Shown here one piece after another: positions 11,275 to 21,805 of a stretch of DNA of 64,000 bases. Source of the DNA: Spirodela intermedia. Its lineage: Eukaryota; Streptophyta; Magnoliopsida; Alismatales; Araceae. How positions within the stretch are numbered: position 1 is the stretch's first letter; each line of letters opens with the position of its first letter. The DNA is taken from contig LR746267.1 in the NCBI GenBank assembly GCA_902729315.2, positions 9,914,424-9,978,423 on the forward strand. Reading direction: 5' to 3'. The notes under the pieces were generated by a model. That model was not told where the DNA came from, ran no database searches, and saw nothing but the letters and a program-made list of their open reading frames with translations. The position numbers were made by a program, and so were the translations under genes.

Positions 11275-11927
11275 GTGATGAGGCTTCTGTGCGGAGGATT
11301 TGCCATGGGTGTTCAGTTCAACCATATCATTTTAGACACTGTGGGACTCCTCCATCTGCAGAAAGTCACTGCTGAGCTCGCAAGGGGTGCCCCTCAACCC
11401 ACCTTGCTGTCAGTGTGGAAGCACCACCTGCTCCAAGCTCGGGACCTTCCACAGGTATCCTACGCCCACCATGAGTACGACGAGGAGAAACCAGCCATGT
11501 TCCAGGATTCCGTTCTCCGATCCTTTTTCTTCCACTGGAAGGATGTCCTTTCCTTCAAAAAAATCAGCTTCTGGAGGACATGTAGAGGACCACTTCCTTG
11601 GACCTGCTCACTGTTGGCCTACACCGTCCAGTTGATAGGTAAGGCGAAATCGGAGATGACCACGGAGTACCTGCGGTCAACGGCAGATCTAATTACGGTG
11701 AAGGGGTGGACGGTGACCTGTAATTTGTCTATAGAGGTGATTATCATATCGAACCTGAGGCAGCTGGGCCTCTAGGGAGCTAGACTTTGGGTGGGACGAT
11801 GCCATTCTCAGTACCCCGATCAATGCCGTTGTGCTTGCTGTCGTCTACTTTCCCCATGCCCGAGGAAAGGAGGGGTTAGTCGTAAAGATTTGCCAAAGAG
11901 ATGGAAACCATGATGAAGGTTCCCTGA
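11275..11927 (+). pseudogene. BAHD acyltransferase pseudogene A (exon 2 only)
   Basis: The segment is clearly homologous to exon 2 of the intact gene at 17029-17889 and begins after the same acceptor (GCAG at 11271-11274). It keeps the region around the HxxxD site (FNHIILD), the YAHHEYDEE block and the SEMTTEYLRSTADLI block. About 230 bp are missing after the LPGDMQ-equivalent position, a one-base insertion near 11773 shifts the frame after RQLGL and produces a stop, and exon 1 is absent (displaced or destroyed by the copia element upstream). The shifted frame still encodes an LDFGW remnant, so the family-typical Asp is present here although the intact gene has Asn. Downstream DNA to about 12330 also resembles the intact gene's 3' flank. 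Confidence 0.9.
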
Positions 11928-12894
11928 GAGGAGAGTGTCTAAGGCTTAGCCAAGGAAGGGATAATAGATACCTTAGTTGTAGATGATGTCGACAGTTAAT
12001 TGAGGAAGATAGTTCAACATAAAATTCAGCCCCAATGTAATAACATAGCACCTTTTAATATGGCTTTCATTGAATAATACTGTGTATTAAGAAGGTGTTA
12101 CGAATTTTGTAAATGAAATAATGTTATCTATGATTGAATTTTAACATCGTAGTGTGCTTCAATGTTATACCTGTATTCCTTTACTAAGTTGGCCTGATAT
12201 CTTCTTCTTTGCAGGAGCTCTGCAAAACAAAGCACATCAAATCTCCTTAGTAATATTGTGAGTCTGACTTCCATCTTTTGCAATGCGGGGTCAATGCCAA
12301 TAGGCTGAAAAGACTGTGACACATCGCGGTCACAATAATTTGAACACCAAATAATCTGAGTGAGAGTTATATATTCAATGAAAACTAAGTTAAAACATTA
12401 TTGCATTTTAGTTTTAAATGTCCAAACTGATGGAGATTTAGGATCTAGTGTTGAGCCATAAAGAATGAGCATAATAAATTATAAATAATTAAAATAATTA
12501 AACCTCAGTCCATTATAACTCAAGAGTAATGTGTGGCCTTTTGGATCAACACAACAGAGTCGTCCATTCTTCTTGTAGCTCAAATAAGTGATGGGATGGT
12601 TTAGAGGTGGTTCTCATTGCATGACCCAAGGACAATGACCCCCCTTAAATAGAGAAGAGGTGATCTGCCTCTTTGTGTCTTTTCTCAATTTTATCTACTA
12701 TAAAATAAGAATAGAACTTGATCTTTTATATTTATATGAATGTTTACATGAGATACTTCAATCTTAAATACTTATTCCTTTGTAAATTATTTTAATTTAA
12801 ATTAAATTTAATGATAATCATATAATATACAATTCATATATATATATGACAACATATTTGTTTAAATCGAACACAAACTCTAGAGAATAAACAT
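11928..12894. other. 3' flank of pseudogene A, then AT-rich spacer
   Basis: 11928-12330 resembles the 3' flank of the intact gene at 17890-18250 (for example the gcttcaatgttat and attgtgagtct blocks). 12330-12894 is AT-rich with no recognisable gene. Confidence 0.5.
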
Positions 12895-13180
12895 GTATAA
12901 TATTGTTGTCAAATATATTACACTAGAAATATTGTAATGCTAACATAGTCGGGGGAATCTGACCACAGTATGTCTTGCCAAAATGTAAAAGAGATGGTGG
13001 AAGAGTTGATGTACATGATGCCCCACATAAATCTTAGCATTAAAACCATGCAAATTAAATCCTTAGAAGACCTTGTTTTCACCTAAATAGTCATTGTTGA
13101 AGAACATTGGTAGTAACATGCAACAATGGGGGGTAGAGAGAGAGAGAGAGAGAGGGAGAGAGGGAGAGAGGAAGGAGAGG
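12895..13180 (+). repeat. Upstream spacer repeat, copy 1 (partner 14940-15190)
   Basis: Both copies run from a GCTAACATAG or TTAGCATAGT block through GTAAAAGAGATGGTGGAAGAG or TATAAAAGAGAAGGTGGTGC, ATTAAAACCATGCAAATTAA or ATTAAAACCACGCACATTAA, AGAAGACCTTGTTTTCACC or GGAAGACCTTGTTTACACC and end in a GA-rich run. They are about 2.0 kb apart and in the same orientation, so they mark the tandem unit of the acyltransferase cluster. Confidence 0.8.
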
Positions 13181-13321
13181 AATAACACTTGGTACTAAAC
13201 TTTTACCTTTATCTCAATTACTTGTTGATTTTGGCACTATTTGATGTCCACCATCAATATTCTGATCTCAACTTTGTGTTACATTAAGGTCTCATCTATT
13301 ACTTTATTCTCATTTCTCTCT

Positions 13322-13324
<3 letters not shown>

Positions 13325-13391
<67 letters not shown>
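13325..13391. repeat. Compound microsatellite (CT)n(CA)n
   Basis: About 22 CT units run directly into about 11 CA units. A shorter GA run lies at 13134-13154. The equivalent position of the second tandem unit has (CT)n at 15275-15309 and (TA)n at 15354-15380. Confidence 0.97.
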
Positions 13392-13579
13392 TCGGTCTAT
13401 ATGTGTGTAGGTTGAAGAGAGAAGAGAAAGAAAAAATATAATATAATAGTATGGTGCATGTTGAACATTGTAATATATAAGAATTTATATATAAACCTTA
13501 AAGACAAAAATGCCCTCTAACTCCTATATATAAGAAGCTCATGAAAGGGATTTGGCAGTACTCTAGTCATTGTTTTAAG

Positions 13580-14270
13580 AAGTGATCAATTTTAAAAGTT
13601 ATTAAACCTAAAGCTCTGAAAATTATGCTATTGATTGTTTATAATACATAGTGGATTTAGGTCGATCCATAGAGAAACTTGGTATTATGTGATGCATGAA
13701 TATTTTCTAATAAATATTTGAGTGAGGAGAAAGGTACGAAAAGGAATGAAGGAAGGTAGTAAAATTAAAAACTCTTCTAGATTTTTTGCAAGAAATTAGT
13801 AAAAGAAATACTATAAATTTTGAAAGAATGATAGAGGTGAAAACACTTCCACTAATAACCTAGCTACTAGTAGAGTACTAAACTTATGTTTGAAAGAGAA
13901 CCCTAGATTGTAATAACAATCACAAAAAATACACAACTAATAAGTTGAAATTTAGAAAGTGTTGAAAATCTCAAAGAATCTTTCATATTCTGCAGCATTC
14001 ATCAAAATGAAACATGGTATTAAACATATGTAGAAACTAAAATACCAAATTTAAAGTCTAGGAGTGTAAATGCTATTGTTGCTGTGCTCTACTCCTCTGC
14101 CTATCACATAGTAGGGAAGTTCACAACCACCACTGCTGCTGTTGTCGAGAGTATATTGCCATCACTGTTGCTGTCACTGCTGTGCTCAACTCCTCCTTTG
14201 TCTGTGACATAGAATAGGAGTCGCAGCCATTGTTGCTATTGTCACCATTACTACTGTTGCCGTCATGCAC
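13580..14270 (-). mobile_element. Probable gypsy-type LTR fragment (family W), reverse strand
   Basis: Near 13652-13685 the block GGATTTAGGTCGATCC with ATAGAGAAAC after it matches in kind the block TTCAGGTCGATTCCACAGGG at 59679-59698 in another LTR, and both lie a short way inside an LTR end on the reverse strand (TGATCA here, TGATCG there). The other end (14080-14270) contains two copies, about 110 bp apart, of a CTCCTCTGCCTATCACATAG-like motif that also occurs at 61765-61805 and 62430-62470. No target duplication was found, so limits are approximate. Confidence 0.4.
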
Positions 14271-14274
14271 GACT

Positions 14275-14860
14275 ACTGGACCTTACTCTATGCGCATCAT
14301 GACTCGACAAAGGCGAATGTATGCCCATGTAAATCCTCACACGTGTCCAAGTTATTAATGTGAGCCACTTGAAGAGTGGTTGGTGGAGGAGGAACGTGAA
14401 GAAGTAATGAATCTATATATATGTGTGTGTATATATAGGTACGGTGGTTGCAGTCTCTATCTTGACAGCGTGGGTCGACATATCGGATTGAACCAAAGTT
14501 GGTCCACTGTACTTGGCGCTGGCTTGAGACATCACCCTCGGCCCGTTGGATGGCCAAAGATACTGGGTTTCTCATCTATGAAAGGTCAACCTCCAGCTGT
14601 CTACGTCGTCCATTCCTAAGAGCCGGAAGACAACCGGCGGGAGATCATTGCCCTCCTTCCTACCCTGTCGCTCCGTAGTTTTGCCTCCCAGTAGCTGCCG
14701 AGTCGTTGAGTTTTTCACTGTCCGCGGAGGGAGGCGGTGCTGGTCGCCCCGGCTGAGCCCACTCCCCAGGAGTTCAAGGAGCTTGCGGACGTCGACTTTC
14801 AGGGGGCCACGGCGAGGGTCATCAACTGTGATGCATTCCATCCACAATTTAACGGACACC
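14275..14860 (+). pseudogene. BAHD acyltransferase pseudogene B (promoter and broken exon 1)
   Basis: 14275-14690 is a near copy of the intact gene's promoter at about 15870-16284. 14691-14830 matches the first part of exon 1. The start ATG of the intact gene corresponds to GTA at 14691-14693, the TATA box TATAAAAG is changed to TATGAAAG (14575-14582), and the coding homology jumps from codon 36-37 to about codon 63, deleting roughly 80 bp, before ending near 14830-14860. Exon 2 is absent. It is a dead tandem copy of the gene that follows. Confidence 0.88.
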
Positions 14861-14939
14861 AAAACAACTCGTTCGAGAGTGAGATATTTACCCCGAATTA
14901 AGCCAAATATTCCTGCGTTTATGCCGAAAGAACATATTA

Positions 14940-15190
14940 CTCTGGCAATGTTGTACTATTAGCATAGTAGGGGGGCTTTTTACGGCGGTCTGTACCGTCA
15001 GATATAAAAGAGAAGGTGGTGCAAGAGTTTAAGATACACATGATGCCTCTGGTAAATCTTAATATTAAAACCACGCACATTAATTCAATGGAAGACCTTG
15101 TTTACACCTAAATAATCGTTGTCGAAGTACGTTGGTGGTGCCATACTTCAGAAGGCTAAGGGGCAGAGAGAGAAATATAGATAAAGAGAG
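14940..15190 (+). repeat. Upstream spacer repeat, copy 2
   Basis: Partner of 12895-13180; see that entry for the shared blocks. It precedes the promoter of the intact gene by about 700 bp, so the tandem unit is spacer, microsatellite, promoter, gene. Confidence 0.8.
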
Positions 15191-15270
15191 AGGAATGAGA
15201 ATGCACTTAGGCACTAAACTTTTGCCTCAACTTTGCGTTACATCGAAGTCTCGTCCGTTCCTCTATTCCC

Positions 15271-15274
<4 letters not shown>

Positions 15275-15312
<38 letters not shown>

Positions 15313-15349
15313 ATTTCTCTCTGACCCTTTCTCTCGCTCTCTCGCTGAA

Positions 15350-15380
<31 letters not shown>
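15275..15380. repeat. Microsatellites (CT)n and (TA)n
   Basis: (CT)n occupies 15275-15309 and (TA)n about 15354-15380, separated by an imperfect pyrimidine-rich stretch. Reading frames across them are artefacts. Confidence 0.95.
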
Positions 15381-15389
<9 letters not shown>

Positions 15390-16169
15390 AAAAAGGATCT
15401 CATGTAAAGGGTTGCAAATCTCTCACATCCACACTCCAATACATTTAAAGCAACGATTGATCGATTGGGAAAGAGAGAGATTAGCTAATCCATGCAAGGG
15501 AGAGTTGTCACATCGTATCATAGTGCAAATGGTGCAAGTAATTTGTCCTAGGACGGTTGACTTTATTTCAGGTTTGTTCATCAGAGCGGAAAAAAATCAT
15601 TAAAAACTTTGGTTATGAAAAAAAATGACAATTTTGAATTTGAGAGACGTAAATAAATCAATCGCATCAGCTACCTACCTTTCTCCAACCACTTTTTCAA
15701 ATATTCTACGACAGATAATAAGTCGTCGAGACTGGCTCTTTCCGTGAAGAGGCCACCATCCAATCCCAGACCGTCGGACGGCAACGGGTGACACCACACC
15801 ATCCCACGTCAACACGAAATGGACGCCGAAGTTCGGAATCAATTTACAATCTGTTGACTTAGGCGCGACGACCGGACCTTACTCTACGCGCGTCATGACT
15901 CGACAAAGGCGAATGTATGCCCATGTAAATCCTCACACGTGTCCAAGTTATTAATGTGAGCCACTTGAAGAGTGGTTGGTGGAGGAGGAACGTGAAGAAG
16001 TAATGCATCTATATATATGTGTGTGTATATATAGGTACGGTGGTTGCACTCTCTGTCTTCTCAGCGATCGAACTATCGGGTTGAATCAAAGTTGGTCCAC
16101 TGTACTTGGCGCTGGCTTGAGACATCACCCTCGGCCCGTTGTATGGCCAAAGATACCGGTTTTCGCATC

Positions 16170-16177
16170 TATAAAAG
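16170..16177 (+). promoter_or_regulatory. TATA box of the intact BAHD gene
   Basis: TATAAAAG lies 108 bp before the start codon, so a transcript could start near 16200 with a leader of about 85 bases. The upstream 300 bp are shared with pseudogene B, whose TATA box is mutated at this very position. A TATATATATG / GTATATATAG stretch at 16009-16033 is a less likely alternative. Confidence 0.7.
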
Positions 16178-16284
16178 GTCAACCTCCAGCCCTCTACGCC
16201 ATCCACATTCCTAAGAGCAGGAAGACGGCCTGGGGGAAATCATCGCCCGCCTTCCTATCCCTTCGCTCCGTATTTTGTCTCCCA

Positions 16285-17889
16285 ATGGCTGCCGAGTGGT
16301 TGAGCTTCACTGTTCGCCGGAGGGAGGCGGTGCTCGTCGCCCCCGCCGAGCCCACTCCACACGAGTTCAAGGAGCTTGCGGACGTCGATTTCCAGGGTAC
16401 GACGCGACTGCAGATTAGTGGAATCTGGTTTTACCGAGGCAATATGGGAATGGATGTGGGGGCCGACCCGGCGAGGGTCATCAAGGAGGCCCTCTCCAAG
16501 GCGCTGGTCTTCTACTATCCCTTCGCTGGTCGCATCCGCGGAGGGGTCGATGGGAGGAGGCCGGTGGTGGAGTGCACCGGCGAGGGTGTCCTCCTCGCGG
16601 AGGCCGACGCCGACATCCGACTGGACCAGTTCGGCGACGCCCTGCTGCCGCCGATACCGTGTTCTGAACAGCTCCTCCAGAACGTCGATGGATCTGAGGG
16701 CCTCTATGACACCCCTCTCTTGCTTATCCAGGTGAGGATCTGCCACGGAAAGTGAGCTAACCCTATGCATTCCACATGCTATGACACAGCAGTTAACCCA
16801 TGGCACACGGAAGCGATCAGCCGAGGAAGTCAGGACCAAATCAAAGAACCTATTTTCGATGTGGATGGCCGTTCTGATCAGTCAAGTTCCATTTTTGTCG
16901 TCTCCGACACCGGCGGTAAAGCTGCGGTACAGAGAGAGAGTGATGGAGGACAGAAAAGGCAGTGGAACGGAAGAATGAACAGCCAAAGTCAAGTCTTGAT
17001 AAAATAACATATCTGTATTGTTGTGCAGGTGACAAGGCTTCGGTGCGGGGGTTTCGCCATGGGTGTCCGGCTCAACCACATCCTTTCAGACGCCGCGGGA
17101 CTCCTCCAGCTGCTGAAGGCCACGGCGGAGCTCGCGAGGGGTGCCCCTCGCCCCACGTTGCTGCCCGTGTGGCAGCGCTACCTGCTCCAGGCCCGGGACC
17201 CCCCGCAGGTGTCCTACGCCCATCGCGAGTACGACGAGGAGGAACCGGTCAAGTTCGAGGATTCAGTGCTCCGGTCCTTCTTCCTCCGTCGGGAGGACGT
17301 CCGTGCCCTGAAGAGTCGGCTTCCGGGGGATATGCAGAAGATCACTTCCTTTGACCTGCTCACCGCCTGCGTCTGGCGGTGCCGCATCGCCGCCCTCCGC
17401 CTCGATCCGGCACAACGAGTGCGGGCCATGGCCATCGTCACGGGGCGCGGCAGGTGTTCCGCCGTCGTCCCCCCGGGATACTACGGGAACTCGTTTGCTC
17501 ATCCCGTCGCACTGTCCACCGCCGGCGAACTCTGCGGGAACCCGTTGGCCTACGCCGTCCAACTGATAAGTAAGGCGAAATCGGAGATGACCACGGAGTA
17601 CCTGCGGTCGACGGCCGATCTGATTGCGGTCAAGGGGTCGGCGACGTACACTTCGTCGATAGGGTCAATGATCGTATCGGATCTGAGGCAGCTGGGCCTC
17701 AGGGAGCTGAACTTCGGGTGGGGCGACGCTGTTCTCAGTACCCCGATGCACGCCGATGAGGTTTCCCACTTCTATTTTCATTACACCAACACCAAAGGCG
17801 AGGAGGGAGTAGTCGTGATGCTTCGGCTCCCGGCGCCCGCAATGGAAAGATTTGCCGAAGAGATGGAATCCATGATGAAGGATTGCTGA
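16285..17889 (+). CDS. BAHD acyltransferase (benzyl alcohol O-benzoyltransferase-like), two exons
   Basis: Exons 16285-16731 and 17029-17889; the intron has GT (CAG/GTGAGG) and AG (TTGTGCAG) borders and joins in phase 0. The product is 435 residues, normal for BAHD enzymes, which move an acyl group from acyl-CoA to an alcohol or amine in the cytosol. The catalytic HxxxD is HILSD at 166-170. The second family motif DFGWG reads NFGWG at 377-381, an Asp-to-Asn change in a structural position. Blocks such as FYYPFAGR (76-83), VECTGEGVLLAEADAD (95-110), PLLLIQVTRLRCGGF across the splice and PPGYYGN (148-154 of exon 2) are those of the alcohol acyltransferase branch that makes benzoyl and other volatile esters. 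Start: first Met in frame before the conserved LSFTVRR, 108 bp after the TATA box. Exact substrates cannot be read from the sequence. Broken tandem relatives lie on both sides. Confidence 0.92.
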
Positions 17890-19019
17890 GAGAAATTCTC
17901 CGAAGCTTAGCAGAGGGAGGAGGCGATAGATATCTTTGATGTTTATGGTCTCAACGCTTGGATGAGACGGATAGTGTCATAGAATACTTTCGAAAAAATG
18001 ATACCGTGTTTTGACAAATGTTTAACAACCTTTGTAAATGAATGATGTTTTCCAAGGATGAATATTCATAGCTACTATGCTCCAATGTTGAATGTCTGTT
18101 CCTTAATTAAATTGGTCGTTTATCTTCCAGATCGTCAGATTCTTCTGAGAAAGCAAATAGACGGCTCCTGATTGAGATTGTGAGTCTTCTGTTTTTAGCA
18201 CTTTGTGTTGTCGCTATTAAGGGGGATCAAGTGTGACACATTGACGCGATAATAATTTGTATATTTCACTCCATCACATCATAGAATGGTGTAAGAATAA
18301 ATATACAAGCATAAGATCACGATAACAGTGAAAACTTAATTTTTAAATATTAATGAGAATAAATGGAAGAGAAATCACTAAGCTATCAAGAATCCTAAGA
18401 AGAACAAGACTTTAATCAGACACCTCTAATCCACGTCTCAATGCCTTTTAGACGACTCACACACTAGAGAGTCAATAATGAACTCTTATCTACTTCTATA
18501 AAAACTTCGCATACAATAGAAGAAAGAAGAGAGACCAAGAAAGAGGAAGAGAGTTGATAGAGAGAAAGGATAGAATCAAGAGAGAGAGATAAATTTCGTC
18601 ATCCATTGTACTAAAAAAAAGGGAAATACATGTCATATTTATAGACAATAGGAAAGGATAACTGCCCCCTAAAAAGAGGTATCTCGGTCTACGTATGGAC
18701 GAGCCCACACATATTGGAGGTAATAACTTCAACCTCCCTCATTTTCTGCTCACTCTCTCTCAGTCATGATGGACTGACACTACCAACAATAGTTCGTCGT
18801 CAGATGGATACCAAATAGCTCATAGGAGGGTTAGACATTGAATGTGAATAAGCGAGGAAATTCCTGCATCCCATTGCTTGAGAGGGGAGGGAGGGAGAGA
18901 GAGAGAGAGGGAGAGGAGGAAAAGGAGGAAAAGGAGGAGAGCACTTAATGTTGAAACTTCTCTCGGCCTCAAATAGGCCTTGCATTGTGATAGAGAGAGA
19001 GAGAGAATAGTAAACGTGA
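17890..19019. other. 3' flank of BAHD gene and AT-rich spacer
   Basis: 17890-18250 is the likely 3' untranslated region and flank, shared in part with pseudogene A. 18250-19019 shows no gene; it has GA-rich runs at 18520-18595, 18886-18945 and 18991-19006. The last 40 bases resemble the intron end of the intact gene and lead into pseudogene C. Confidence 0.55.
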
Positions 19020-19238
19020 AGAGCAAAAGATACATCTTCATAAAATAAAATATCGATATTGTGGGCAGGTAACGAGGCTTCTATGCAGGGGTTTCGCCAT
19101 CGGTGTCCAGCTCAACAACATCATTTCAGATCCCGGGGGAGTTAGCTGCTGATGGCCACAGCTGAGCTCGCTAGGGGTGCCCCTTGTCCCACCTTGCGAC
19201 CCATGTGGAAGCGTGACCTGCTCCACGTTAAGGACCCC
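19020..19238 (+). pseudogene. BAHD acyltransferase pseudogene C (start of exon 2)
   Basis: Intron-end homology (ATAAAATAAAATATCGATATT then GTGGGCAG) is followed from 19069 by about 170 bp of exon 2 homology: the GGGTTTCGCCAT block, CAACAACATC where the catalytic His codon should be (CAC replaced by AAC), and the GCTGAGCTCGC block. A short deletion after TCAGATCCCGGGGGAG shifts the frame. Homology stops at 19238, where LTR sequence of a copia element starts. Confidence 0.85.
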
Positions 19239-20385
19239 TTTAGCCCCGCCTTTAGCTGAGGTGAGCCGGCCCACTTTAGCCCCTCTTCTCTCCCCCATTT
19301 AAAACTCTATCTCTATCTCTATCTCTCTCTCTCTTTCTCGCTTATGTTGTAAATAGATAGAGACATTTAAGTTTCTGGGTTTTCAGTTCCTCTCTCCCTC
19401 CTCTATTCCAGTCATCCTCTCCCTCAAATTGGGGCGTGTTTTCTCTTTATTTGGATTTTATTTTTCCTACAAAGTGGTATTGGAGATTTAGGTTTGTTGT
19501 ATTAGACATAGTTTGTTGTAGTCGTGAAGGTTTCTTACAAGTGAGAGACATAAACATGTGCAAATTTTTTCAGAAGAGGCAACTCCATTGACTGTAGGTA
19601 TGTCAAATGGTAATCCTCTCAACCTCTCACAACATCTTGTTTTATTTTTTAGTGGAGAGAGATATGAATTTTGAAGTACTAAGATGATGAAATTTTTTAT
19701 ATCACAAGATCTATGAGAGTTGGTTCAACATGGCTATAAAGATGAGGAGAGTCCTAAACAAGATGTTAAGGAATTTCACAAGAAAGATGCAAAAGGTTTA
19801 TTAGTATTACAACAAGCTATTCTAAAGTTATTTATCTATGAATTCCTAATGCTACAAGATCTTCATAAGTATAGATAATTTTAAAAGATGAATTTCATGG
19901 AAATAATAAGATTACAAGAGTAAATATTAAATTCTCTAGACAAAATTTGGAACTCTTTTTACGAAAACTAATGAATCTGTTTATGATTTCTTTCCTTGTG
20001 TTTCATTGATTATTAATTAGATAGGAATATTTGAAGAAGATAAAACAAATAGGAAAGTCATTTAGAAAGGATGGAGGAGTCTTCCATTTAAGTTTGACCA
20101 CTTTGTTATAATTATTGATGAGCCTAGAGACTCATCTATTTACACTCAAAATGAATTAATGGGTTCTTAATTAGCACATGAAAAAGGATGAATAGATCTA
20201 TGGAAAAATCTCTTGAACATGCATTTTCAGCTAAAATTGAAATGTAAAAAAGGTAAAAAAATGGTGAAGATGCTTTTAATTAGTGGTATGTTGATAGAAA
20301 TTGAGGTAGAGGAGCTTACCATAGTTGGTTGTGGAAGAGGTTGTGGAAAATCAAATTCTATTCATCAAAGACATGTGATTGTGGT
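19239..20385 (+). mobile_element. Ty1/copia element B: LTR end, primer site and gag remnant
   Basis: A putative LTR end (TTTTTCCTACA, to 19471) is followed three bases later by TGGTATTGGAGA (19475-19486), one or two changes from the usual copia primer binding site complementary to initiator tRNA-Met. Translation with frameshifts between about 19640 and 20250 gives the gag core (UBN2-type) with a DEFHGNNKITRV block near 19886-19921. A Gly/Arg-rich stretch (GRGCGKSN, about 20335-20358) ends it. Many stops make it dead. The element is interrupted by the reverse-strand solo LTR at 20386. The LTR is cut at its left side, where it meets acyltransferase pseudogene C. Confidence 0.75.
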
Positions 20386-21800
20386 TGACGTGACTTAGTC
20401 GTTGTATATTAAATCACGCAAATTTAAAATTTATAAAACTAGAAAATACGAATTTTTGGTTATTTAGAAGTATTTCTGAACAAATATATCAATTATAATT
20501 CAATAAACTTTCCAAAAAAATAGCAGTAATATCTTAAGTGATTACAGACAATTTAATTGATCAAATTAAGATCTGTAAAAGGCAGAATAATCGTAAGTGA
20601 ACGAAGTATATTTTGGTAAATTCAAATCACAGAAATTATCACTAAACGAAGCGTAAAGTAAGTTGAAAGTAGGAAAATAGAGTTCTGGCGTCGCGACGGC
20701 GATGCGTCGGCGATGCACCAGAATCCTGAGTATTCGGGAGGATCATCATGCAGTGTCTACGGCCTCGAAGGCTCTCCTTAGACAAAGACGACGTGGGCAA
20801 TCTCTAGATCTTCTTACGAAGTCTAGAGATTAATGAAATGGGTCGTCGAATCATCTCCAGCGACTGTCACTCGGCGGAGCGGAAAAACGGCAACTTTGCG
20901 GCTCTCCGGCGGCTGTCACTTGATGGAGAGGAGCTGGATGGAGGTGGGGCGCGTGTCAGGGAGCTTCATCCTCAAGTCCATGCAGCAAGAGGAGGCTCTT
21001 CACCGCATCTGGTACGCTCTCAGGAGGTGGTGACTCGTCTCCTGGTGGATCGTCCTCTTCCCGACGACGACTTGTTTGTCGATCAATTAGAGATGATTTA
21101 CTCGATAGATTTGCGATCCTTTTATCGCGAATCCTTCAGCAATTTTAGTAACAATGCTCCGCGAATCGTGTTGATGAGATTTTCACCGATGATCCAACGA
21201 TTTTGGTTGCTTAATCCTTCACTAGTGATCTGTAGGAAAGTCACGATAATTAGATAAAAATATGAGTTTTGGCTCTAGGAGGATTTGAACCCGCGCCAGT
21301 TGCCCACCCTTTCTGGGGAAGGTGATGTGGGTTTAGTCTCACATCGGTTGTGCATCAAAGTTTCTGGTGAATATAAAGTAATATTACATTTCAATCAAGC
21401 ACGCGTGTACGACCACTCCTTGCCCCACAGCCGGCTGGCCACCGGTGACGTGGAAGGAGAATGGCGCACACGTGCCCACATCATTGGTTCAAGCTGCTCA
21501 AGCCCCTACTCGCGGCTACTCCCTGACTGTGCTTCCGACCCGCTTGCGGGCCCGGCTGGCCGGCGGGTCCCCCCATTTTGCAATATTTTAATTTTATTTC
21601 TTTTTCTTCATTTATCTCAAAAGTAAGACTGTAAAAATTATATAAATTCGTATAAAATCACATAATTACCCAAAAAATCACATTAATCAACTCAAAACCA
21701 CTTTTCACACTTTAACACAAATATAAGTCTATTTATCACGAGTTAAGGCTAAAACTATATTATTTACTAATTATTAACTAATGATAATGAAGACTTATCA
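20386..21800 (-). mobile_element. Solo LTR of family X (copy 3, reverse strand), target duplication GTGGT
   Basis: On the reverse strand it begins TGATAAGTCTTCATTATCAT (21800 downwards) and ends GACTAAGTCACGTCA (20386). GTGGT flanks it at 20381-20385 and 21801-21805. It is about 320 bp shorter than copies 1 and 2, lacking about 100 bp beside the T-arm-like block (21278-21302) and another block near 20530 that holds the CCTGTGATCGACC motif of the others. It carries the longest version of the antisense frame (20838-21257, 139 codons). Inserted in copia element B. Confidence 0.92.
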
Positions 21801-21805
21801 GTGGT

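Noticed and set aside
13241-13441. Ser/Leu and Thr/His repeat protein
   Set aside because: It is a translation of the (CT)n(CA)n microsatellite.
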